Source: Oligoflexales bacterium
Lineage (GTDB): Bacteria; Bdellovibrionota_B; Oligoflexia; Oligoflexales; CACXFL01
NCBI GenBank assembly: GCA_028282865.1
Contig: JANQHA010000589.1
Location: forward strand, 1 to 7,334
Direction of reading: 5' to 3'
DNA length: 7,334 nt
Of the stretch, positions 1 through 4,970 are shown piece by piece. The translations under genes and the position numbers were made by a program. A model generated the notes under the pieces. It was not told the origin of the DNA, ran no database searches, and saw only the letters and a program-made list of their open reading frames with translations. Position 1 is the stretch's first letter. Every line of letters starts with the position of its first letter.

Positions 1-1
1 T

Positions 2-802
2 GCACAAACAGCATTCAGTGCAGATAGTGATTGTGCAAACCCTTTTGAATTAACCCTGATTGATGACGTAAAAATGAAGTTTTGTGAAATTCCAGAGGCT
101 CAGAATGTGCTTATTGGAAGTGAAGACGGTCAAAATGATGAGAAACCCGTTAAAGGCAGAAACTTCAGTAAGTTCCATATCGGCAAATTTGAGGTTACAC
201 AGTTTCAGTACAAAACTGTGACAGGTCAAGAGCCTTGGAAGGGCAAAAACTATGTGCAAGAAGGCGACGTCAATCCAGCCGTCTATGTCACTTATAATGA
301 GGCTAAGGAATTTGCTCGTGCACTTAGTATAATTGACCCTAGTGCCACTTACCGCCTCCCAACAGAAGCAGAGTGGGAATATGCAGCTCGTGGAGTTGAG
401 TTCCAGAATGCCTCTCGTTACTGGGGTGATGATTTTGATGGTAATTTTGCTTTCTATTGGGGCAACTCAGAAGATGTTGCTGAATACGCAAGAGCGGTCA
501 CATCTTGCCGGTCTCCTATACTAAATAATCGTTCTCCTGAATACTGTGCTAATGACTACGGTCTTATGCATATGCTAGGCAACGTATGGGAATGGACAGG
601 TGATGCCTACGTGAATAGCTATACAAATGCATCTACAGATGGCCATATTGCAGTTACAGGTGATGAAGGCTCCCTCCGCGTTATACGTGGCGGCAGCTGG
701 AGCTATGGTGCGGAGGACGTGCGGTCGGCCAATCGCGACGGCAGGGGGCCTGAGGACCGCTTCAGCTTTGTTGGCTTTCGCCTGGTGAGGATGCCTAAGT
801 AA
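2..802 (+). CDS. FGE-sulfatase/C-type-lectin-fold protein, 5' end missing; probable DGR target protein
   Basis: The reading frame is open to the left edge, so the ATG at 74 is probably internal: its MKFCEIP segment matches the first strand of the FGE fold and needs sequence before it. The real start, probably with a signal peptide, lies outside. Family motifs in order (residues counted from the ATG at 74) are VLIGS at 12-16, the KFEVTQFQY segment at 38-46, RLPTEAEWEYAARG at 94-107, the NDYGLMHMLGNVWEW segment at 160-174, and RVIRGGSW ending at 209, followed by GFRLVR near the C-terminus. True formylglycine-generating enzymes oxidise a sulfatase cysteine using a cysteine pair near the C-terminus. 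That region here has no cysteine, so sulfatase activation is unlikely. The cysteines present (C145 and C158) lie in the central loop and could form a disulfide. The C-terminal lectin-like surface is the part diversified in many DGR target proteins, so ligand binding is the likeliest role. Family assignment is firm; function is inferred. Confidence 0.9.
   Translation, partial: AQTAFSADSDCANPFELTLIDDVKMKFCEIPEAQNVLIGSEDGQNDEKPVKGRNFSKFHIGKFEVTQFQYKTVTGQEPWKGKNYVQEGDVNPAVYVTYNEAKEFARALSIIDPSATYRLPTEAEWEYAARGVEFQNASRYWGDDFDGNFAFYWGNSEDVAEYARAVTSCRSPILNNRSPEYCANDYGLMHMLGNVWEWTGDAYVNSYTNASTDGHIAVTGDEGSLRVIRGGSWSYGAEDVRSANRDGRGPEDRFSFVGFRLVRMPK
686..790 (+). other. Candidate DGR variable region (VR) at the 3' end of the FGE-like gene
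   Basis: By hand count, 71 of these 105 bases are G or C (about 68%), clearly above the upstream part of the same gene. The protein reads RGGSW, a variable stretch, VRSANR, a variable stretch, P-E-D-R, three variable residues, then VGFRLV. This is the layout of FGE-type DGR targets. At the expected variable positions the codons are agc, tat, ggt (701-709), gac (716), gac, ggc (737-742), gac (755), ttc, agc, ttt (761-769). All ten end in C or T, and all can be derived from AAC or AAT by changing only adenines, which is the mark of adenine-specific mutagenic retrohoming. The framework codons between them are mostly G/C/T. Bases 765-787 contain no adenine and could be the initiation-of-mutagenic-homing segment. 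No template repeat or reverse transcriptase is in the window. Confidence 0.7.
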
Positions 803-843
803 CCCTTTTCTCTTTTACCCTTTTTTAAAGCGCAGCGACCGAC

Positions 844-871
844 GACTCAGGCCAGCGAAGCAGCCTGAGTC
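844..871. repeat. Perfect 9-bp hairpin downstream of the candidate VR
   Basis: The arms gactcaggc (844-852) and gcctgagtc (863-871) are perfect reverse complements around a 10-base loop. The hairpin begins 42 bases after the stop codon of the FGE-like gene. There is no T-run directly after it, so it is not a textbook terminator on the plus strand, although a T-rich stretch (803-827) precedes it. Some DGRs need a hairpin or cruciform just downstream of the VR for efficient target recognition, and this one is in a suitable position. It could also be a gene-end structure or a dispersed palindrome. Confidence 0.6.
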
Positions 872-874
872 AAA

Positions 875-889
875 GGGAGCGAAGCTCTC
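875..889. repeat. Second small hairpin with GAA loop, sharing an octamer with the preceding one
   Basis: Stem gagc/gctc (877-880 with 884-887) encloses the triloop gaa; one G-T and one G-C pair extend it outward. The octamer agcgaagc occurs here (878-885) and in the loop region of the preceding hairpin (854-861), so the two structures share a motif 24 bases apart. Confidence 0.45.
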
Positions 890-1031
890 AGCAGTTCCAC
901 AGCCTAACGATAAAATATCTGCTTCTCCTTCTAACCGATAGCTTGTTCGTGGAACAAACATTTGTAGCATTTCCCAAAATGCCTTCCTATCGTTCTCTAA
1001 CCGTTCATCATGGTCACTCAACTACAGAGTA

Positions 1032-1952
1032 TTAAATCGCTCCATCAAATTTCTTAGAAAACGTATTTTCTAAGAAATCTAAGAAAAGACCAACCTTTTT
1101 AATATTGGACCTATATTTTGGATATACGGCATACACATCGACTGAAGGCATCCCCCATTCAGGTAAAATATTAACCAGCTTATTTTTTTTAAGCTCTTCT
1201 TTGCACATATATGTAGGGATGATGGCAACCCCTAATTTATCAATTGCAGCTTGCTTGAGTAAGCTAAAATCATCAATAATCAAACTCTTGTCGGCATGAA
1301 ATTCAAATTTTTTATTTCTCTTATATAGCCTTACCAAGTTATTTTTTTGAATAGATCCCATCAATAACATTCTCATATTTTTAAGTTGTTCTAATGACGA
1401 AATTTTACTAACATTTTTTTCCAGCTCTGGATGACAGAATAATTTTATATTAATGGTCCCAAGATTTTTTGCGATCAATGATGAATCTTCCATCTGTCCA
1501 ATTCTTACTAAAGCATCATATCCTTCTGAGACTAGATCAACTCTTTGATTGGTTAAAACCAGATCAAGAGAAAGTTCTGGGTATTTATGTAGAAATTTAA
1601 AGATCTTCTCTTTCAAAATTTCGTGGGCTACTCCGACCGAAGTACCTATCTTTAATGGCCCTGAAATATCTGTAATTGACTGAACAACATTTGTTTGAGC
1701 AACATCAATTTCAGACTTTATTTTTTGACAGTGTTCTAAGAATATTCTTCCTTGTTCTGTGAGGCTTTGGGATCTCGTTGTTCTTTCAAGTAGAGTTACA
1801 CCAAGATCTTTCTCTAATCTGCTTATTTTTCTACTTAAATTAGCCTTAGGAATATTTAATCGATCTGCGGCTTTCGTGAAACTCCCACTCTCAACAACCT
1901 CTAGGAATATTAAAAAGTCATCTAAGTCACTAAAATTATATATCATTGCCAC
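1032..1952 (-). CDS. LysR-type transcriptional regulator (CrgA/DmlR-like subgroup)
   Basis: A full-length (~305 residue) LysR regulator. The N-terminal winged helix-turn-helix is clear: the segment from DLDDF through VVESGSFTKAADRLNIP to NLSRKISRLEKDLGVTLLER occupies about residues 10-57, followed by the linker helix to about residue 90. The C-terminal effector domain begins near GPLKIGTS (about 95). It contains the VDLVSEGYDALVRIG segment and SSLIAKNLG, typical of the CrgA/DmlR-like subgroup, which often responds to small organic acids or aromatics; the ligand here is unknown. Two starts are possible: GTG at 1952, or ATG at 1946 two codons in. The ATG has a weak purine-rich stretch (aaaagtgg) at suitable distance and is the better choice. 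LysR genes often control a divergent neighbour. Here that neighbour is a dead recombinase, so the original target may be lost or lie elsewhere. Confidence 0.93.
   Translation of the reverse strand: MAMIYNFSDLDDFLIFLEVVESGSFTKAADRLNIPKANLSRKISRLEKDLGVTLLERTTRSQSLTEQGRIFLEHCQKIKSEIDVAQTNVVQSITDISGPLKIGTSVGVAHEILKEKIFKFLHKYPELSLDLVLTNQRVDLVSEGYDALVRIGQMEDSSLIAKNLGTINIKLFCHPELEKNVSKISSLEQLKNMRMLLMGSIQKNNLVRLYKRNKKFEFHADKSLIIDDFSLLKQAAIDKLGVAIIPTYMCKEELKKNKLVNILPEWGMPSVDVYAVYPKYRSNIKKVGLFLDFLENTFSKKFDGAI
1049..1078. repeat. Perfect 13-bp inverted repeat inside the last codons of the LysR gene
   Basis: The arms 1049-1061 (atttcttagaaaa) and 1066-1078 (ttttctaagaaat) are exact reverse complements around the 4-base loop cgta. 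The repeat lies in the coding sequence, 14 bases before the LysR stop codon. The nonamer tctaagaaa is also repeated in tandem at 1069-1077 and 1078-1086. The stem is AT-rich, but a 4-base loop makes it a plausible RNA hairpin that could protect the mRNA 3' end or slow polymerase. No T-run typical of an intrinsic terminator follows directly. Confidence 0.6.
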
Positions 1953-1989
1953 TTTTATTGTTGTTGTTTTTAAAATAGTAATTTTACTT

Positions 1990-2024
1990 TATGGGTATTT
2001 TTCAATCCAGTCAAATGACCCATA
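1990..2024. promoter_or_regulatory. Dyad upstream of the LysR gene, possible operator
   Basis: The arms tatgggtattt (1990-2000) and aaat-g-acccata (2013-2024) pair over 11 bp with one bulged g (2017) around a 12-base centre. The dyad lies about 45-80 bases upstream of the LysR start, where autoregulating LysR proteins usually bind. A loose promoter (ttgaaa and tactat on the minus strand, 19 bases apart at 2005-1975) overlaps it. Binding by this regulator is inferred from position only. Confidence 0.35.
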
Positions 2025-2099
2025 CTGGTCTCGTCACAAAACATAAAAACAAAGGGACAAAACGAATATTTTAAATCGAAACGACATTGAAAGAACGGG

Positions 2100-2635
2100 T
2101 TTGCCGGTATCAAGGAGAATCAAATTGTAACTGATAGTAGACTATTTGAATTATTCTACGGTACGCTCTGTCATGGAATAAAGTTGATTTTGAAACCAAT
2201 CTCATTTCTATAGAGCAAGCCTACGACACTAAAACTCGAAGCATAGGGCCGACCAAGGGGAAATATTGGCGACAAGTTGAAATGAATGACGAGTTTCGAG
2301 AATTTATGTTGAGCCTTAAAAATCGCACTGAAAACACTGAATATATATGACCTCGCCTCGACGGTTGGGCAAAAGGTTATCAGGCTAGAATAATAAAAGC
2401 ATTTGCTAGGGAAATAGGACTCAAGGAATTAAATTTCAAACAGCTTAGAGCTAGCTTTGCTACAGAGCTTATGAGACAAGGAGTAGCACCTGCTCAAGTT
2501 AGAGCCATTTGTGGATGGCAAGACTCTGATACTATGGAGCACTATATGAATTTAGCTGGAATAGGAGTTAGAGGAGCTACAGCTAATCATAGAATTATTC
2601 CTAATAAAGCAGCTATGGCTAGATTTTTGAAATAA
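2100..2635 (+). pseudogene. Decayed tyrosine recombinase (phage-type integrase), catalytic domain
   Basis: No single frame is open, but pieces read as the catalytic half of a tyrosine recombinase. Frame one (about 2100-2165) gives TDSRLFELFYGT, the helix before the catalytic Arg I. From about 2165 the second frame gives ALSWNKVDFE, which normally follows Arg I, so about ten codons including GxRxGE appear deleted at the join. The second frame continues through a KTRS/PTKG segment, hits an in-frame TGA at 2348-2350, and resumes with PRLDGWAKGYQ, then LNFKQLRASFATELMRQGV, RAICGWQDSDTMEHYMNLAG and a normal end at TAA 2633. In the conserved boxes, HxxR reads KQLR (His replaced by Lys), the H/W position is W in ICGW, and the nucleophile Tyr is in EHYMNLAG. 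With one catalytic Arg missing and a stop, it cannot be active. It is probably a leftover of an integrated element; no att repeats or tRNA gene were seen beside it. Confidence 0.85.
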
Positions 2636-2651
2636 AAATGTGAAATTCTTT

Positions 2652-3347
2652 TTAAGGCATGGACTCTATGCTAAGTAAAACATCTCTAGCGGTGATATTT
2701 TGTCCAAAAATAATTTTGGCCTCGGCATCAGTTAAATTGGTAAAAAGTTTCGCTACAAGTTGCAGTTGACCAGTTTCAACCATGCTTTTCATTTGATCTA
2801 CTGGACCAGCATCTTCAAAAAGATAACGAGTACTTGGTAGTTGTCCTAATCTCCATGTCAGGTTTTTTACTGCTTCAAATACCCACCTTCTTGGCATGGG
2901 CTTTCCACCGTATTTGTATAGATCCCATTCTCTTTTATATTTATCAGGTAGCCTATCGTAGGGAATAGGAGAAGAATCAAATGTAATTCCCATAGCCTCT
3001 GTTTTTTCAAGCAGTTTGTTAGATCTAGCAAAATGACCATATAAAACAGCTTCAACCAAGCCAGGACCTTCGTTAATAAATGTTCTAGTTATTTCAATGA
3101 TCCTTTCCATAGCAGCTTTTGCCGGAGGTTTTAGAGGTAAAGCCCAGGAGTCTGCAACTGTGAAAAGTGAATCTGGAATCAATGTTCTGAAAGAATCGGG
3201 AGAGTTGCTACGAAGAAGAATATTTGGTCCTTTATATTTAGGACCGATAGCATCTTCGCACAAAGTTGCCCAAGTTTGTCCACTAACGACGAAAATTGGA
3301 ACTATAAGTAGCAGTAGCCTTAATGTTCTCAATACCTTATATGACAT
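2652..3347 (-). CDS. Secreted protein of unknown function, 231 residues
   Basis: I do not recognise this family. The start is ATG at 3347; no clear ribosome binding site precedes it. Residues 1-27 form a classical signal peptide: two arginines and a lysine early, a run LLLLIVPIFVV, then a T-W-A cleavage site before TLCED. The single mature cysteine (C30) is not in a lipobox, so export to the periplasm or beyond is more likely than lipidation. The mature part is a mixed soluble protein with a proline-rich segment (S69-P75), a basic tyrosine-rich patch (residues 130-154, including KYKREWDLYKYGGKPMPRR) and a C-terminal half that looks helical. No catalytic motif is visible. The gene ends 16 bases from the recombinase relic, facing it, and upstream there is only non-coding sequence, so it is likely a single-gene unit. 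The start, signal peptide and sound codon structure make it a real gene. Confidence 0.75.
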   Translation of the reverse strand: MSYKVLRTLRLLLLIVPIFVVSGQTWATLCEDAIGPKYKGPNILLRSNSPDSFRTLIPDSLFTVADSWALPLKPPAKAAMERIIEITRTFINEGPGLVEAVLYGHFARSNKLLEKTEAMGITFDSSPIPYDRLPDKYKREWDLYKYGGKPMPRRWVFEAVKNLTWRLGQLPSTRYLFEDAGPVDQMKSMVETGQLQLVAKLFTNLTDAEAKIIFGQNITARDVLLSIESMP

Positions 3348-3536
3348 ATCAAACTAACTAAGCAAGGTTCATTCCTTTTGCAAAATTTTAGGGCTATTTT
3401 CAGGCTGACCCACAGCTAAGGTATTGATATTTAAAGGGAGGCCACGAATCCGCCATTTGAAACGGGAAAAAAATCAGAAAAATTCGCAAGCCTTCAAAAT
3501 CACAATTAAATGTGGTTCTACGGTTCAGATACCCTG

Positions 3537-3869
3537 TTAGGAAGTGGAACCTTGACTAGGGTTGGCTCCTGTAAAATCAACATTGAAGTGCCTAACCTTC
3601 TCATTCAAAGGGACACAGTTTAGACCTTCTACTTTCAAAGCTGATTTAGACGTTGAGTGGACTGCTACGGTCTTTTCCGTCTCGACTGTTAGGGTCTCTA
3701 CGGCTATCGAGGTCTTGAGCTGTTCTAGGGCCGATAGTCTGCAGTCATTCAGTGCACTACTGCGACTCTGAGAGGTAGAAGGCCCCGAGCCTACACACAC
3801 AGCTACAAACTTTGAGCCTCTAAGCCTTGAGAAGTCATTTCTGAGTCGTCTCAGATCGAGTCTAGATTT
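3537..3869 (-). pseudogene. Possible gene remnant: repeat-helical secreted or LPP20-like domain
   Basis: This minus-strand frame is open from a stop at 3870-3872 to TAA at 3537-3539. Its middle looks protein-like: KFVAVCVGSG, then SALNDCRLSALEQLKTSI, a Val/Thr-rich strand and EKTVAV. The pattern (glycine-rich strand, helix with A-x-x-x-A spacing ending in LKTSI, then alternating beta residues) resembles domains of the LPP20/FlgT-N kind found in secreted proteins. That resemblance is by eye and weak. The only usable start is GTG at 3800, which would fall after the first strand and has no ribosome binding site, so the N-terminus appears lost. GC is higher than in the flanks. It could instead be non-coding. 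Confidence 0.3.
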
Positions 3870-3994
3870 TTACATCTAAAAAACCTTTTCAGAAGAGACT
3901 GGGTGGATTAAAAGCCCATCGCACACACGACCCTCATGTTAGCCACTCCGTCTTTGATCGTAACACCTTGCACATAACAAAATCTTAATTCATC

Positions 3995-4000
3995 TATAAT
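3995..4000 (+). promoter_or_regulatory. Likely -10 element for the peroxidase-kinase operon
   Basis: A perfect TATAAT lies 35 bases before the GTG start of the peroxidase gene, giving a leader of roughly 25-30 bases. A matching -35 is poor: ttgcac at 3968-3973 is 21 bases away, too far for a standard sigma-70 site. An activator-dependent promoter, or another sigma factor, would fit. Confidence 0.4.
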
Positions 4001-4034
4001 TTATTTTCTAAAAGCGAATTCCGATAATATTCAA

Positions 4035-4970
4035 GTGATAAAGTTTGTTCTCTCAATGCCAATTTTACTTGTAGTGTATTCCTTCGCCCAATCCACAGAC
4101 CATTCGAAGAAGCCACAAGCTATTAACGAACCTATACAGCCTATTCCATTAGAAAATAAATTAGATCAAAGAAAAGTGACTCTTGGTGACCAGTTATTCC
4201 ATGACCCTCAACTCTCTAAAGACGGTACTATTTCTTGTGCCAGCTGCCACTCTCTGTCCAAAGGAGGCACTGATAACCTCCCATTTTCAAGAGGCATAAA
4301 TGGGGCCATAGGAAATCGAAATGCTCCGACAGTCTACAACAGTGGCTTTAACTTTAAACAATTTTGGGACGGAAGAGCTGAAACCTTAGAAGACCAAATT
4401 GACGGGCCTATTTCTCACCCTAAGGAAATGGGATCTAATTGGACAGACGTTATCAAAATTTTGCAAAAAAATCGGAAATATTCATCAACATTCTCTAAAA
4501 TTTATCCAGACGGTATAACTCAAAAAAACATCAAAGATGCCATTGCTACATTTGAGAGATCTCTCACAACACCAGATTCAAAATTTGACCAATTTCTTAG
4601 GGGAAATAAAGAAATCTTAAATGAAAAGGAAAAGCAAGGCTACAACTTGTTCAAATCCTACGGCTGTATCTCCTGCCACCAAGGAGTCAATGTCGGTGGA
4701 AATATGTTTCAAAAATTTGGCATGGTCGAGAAACACCCCGAACGAAAGGATGATCTTTTTAAAGTTCCTAGTCTTAGGAATATAGCATTAACTTATCCTT
4801 ACTTTCACGACGGCTCGGCAAAAACCTTAGAAGAGGCTGTAAAAGAAATGGCAAAATATCAACTCGGCCGCAGTTTAGACCGCAAGGAAATTGATTTAAT
4901 AACAGCCTTTTTAAAGACCCTCACCGGAAAGTATAAAGGAATCTCTCTTGATGAATTTAAAAATCAATAA
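4035..4970 (+). CDS. Di-haem cytochrome c peroxidase (CcpA/MauG family)
   Basis: Bacterial di-haem peroxidases reduce hydrogen peroxide to water in the periplasm using electrons from small c-type cytochromes or cupredoxins. This one has a signal peptide (residues 1-19, MIKFVLSMPILLVVYSFAQ) and two haem-binding CxxCH motifs, C68-A-S-C71-H72 and C211-I-S-C214-H215. The family segments RNAPT (95-99), QFWDGRAETLEDQ (109-121), GPISHPKEMG (124-133), VPSLRNI (244-250) and YFHDG (256-260) are all present. At 311 residues it is normal family length. In classical enzymes a distal histidine sits in S-x-G-H just before RNAPT; here the segment reads SRGINGAIGNRNAPT and that position is not His. A similar GvnG-type loop occurs in other peroxidase homologues, so the enzyme may be active without reductive activation, or may act on another substrate. 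The start is GTG at 4035 with no clear ribosome binding site. The stop overlaps the start of the kinase gene. Confidence 0.95.
   Translation: MIKFVLSMPILLVVYSFAQSTDHSKKPQAINEPIQPIPLENKLDQRKVTLGDQLFHDPQLSKDGTISCASCHSLSKGGTDNLPFSRGINGAIGNRNAPTVYNSGFNFKQFWDGRAETLEDQIDGPISHPKEMGSNWTDVIKILQKNRKYSSTFSKIYPDGITQKNIKDAIATFERSLTTPDSKFDQFLRGNKEILNEKEKQGYNLFKSYGCISCHQGVNVGGNMFQKFGMVEKHPERKDDLFKVPSLRNIALTYPYFHDGSAKTLEEAVKEMAKYQLGRSLDRKEIDLITAFLKTLTGKYKGISLDEFKNQ
4935..4940 (+). promoter_or_regulatory. Ribosome binding site for the hybrid kinase, inside the peroxidase gene
   Basis: The sequence aaagga precedes two candidate starts: TTG at 4948 (7-base gap) and ATG at 4951 (10-base gap). Both are in frame and adjacent, so the proteins differ by one residue. 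ATG is the usual choice by codon and TTG by spacing. Confidence 0.5.

Larger units (their letters stand above)
815..1021 (-). pseudogene. Probable 5' remnant of a SAM-dependent methyltransferase gene
   Basis: This 68-codon frame opens with a TTG directly after an in-frame TAG. It reads through a plausible helical start (about residues 7-24) into the segment ADILSLGCGTAES, which resembles motif I (the SAM-binding glycine loop, hh-D/S-h-G-C-G-T) of class I methyltransferases. Immediately after motif I the reading enters the GC-rich hairpin sequence and the rest looks unlike a methyltransferase; the remaining ~200 residues of such an enzyme are absent. The best reading is a truncated gene whose 3' part was replaced by the hairpin-bearing sequence downstream of the FGE-like gene. 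It could be a chance ORF, because the assignment rests on one motif. Confidence 0.4.
3358..4034. other. Long intergenic region without an intact gene
   Basis: About 680 bases between the secreted-protein gene (minus) and the peroxidase gene (plus), so it should hold two divergent promoters. Visible contents are the possible gene remnant on the minus strand (3537-3869), a small perfect hairpin (tctgag-tcgt-ctcaga, 3840-3855), and a TATAAT at 3995 before the peroxidase. The stretch 3360-3535 shows nothing recognisable. No tRNA, rRNA, CRISPR or insertion-sequence end was seen. Confidence 0.5.

Noticed and set aside
333..524. Plus-strand ORF of 63 codons inside the FGE-like gene
   Set aside because: It lies wholly within a confidently assigned gene in another frame and has no recognisable features.
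803..871. Intrinsic terminator for the FGE-like gene
   Set aside because: The T-rich stretch comes before the hairpin rather than after it, so the order is wrong for plus-strand termination.
1953..1970. Run of aac/aat triplets (minus strand) resembling a DGR template repeat
   Set aside because: Only a few triplets long, with none of the RGGSW or GFRLV framework of the candidate variable region.
1759..2046. Plus-strand ORF of 95 codons opposite the LysR N-terminus
   Set aside because: It is the complement of the conserved helix-turn-helix coding region, and its hydrophobic tail derives from T-rich non-coding sequence.
3097..3357. Plus-strand ORF of 86 codons opposite the secreted protein
   Set aside because: It mirrors the signal-peptide half of the minus-strand gene, which has the better protein character.
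3562..3771. Plus-strand ORF of 69 codons in the intergenic region
   Set aside because: The opposite strand reads more like protein there; this frame shows no domain pattern or ribosome binding site.
3840..3855. Short hairpin tctgag-tcgt-ctcaga as a terminator
   Set aside because: Only 6 bp, with no T-run on either side and no intact gene ending near it.
3908..4000. Minus-strand 30-codon frame ending in MRVVCAMGF, suggestive of a protein C-terminus
   Set aside because: Too short, bounded by a stop upstream, out of frame with the neighbouring remnant, and overlaps the likely peroxidase promoter.
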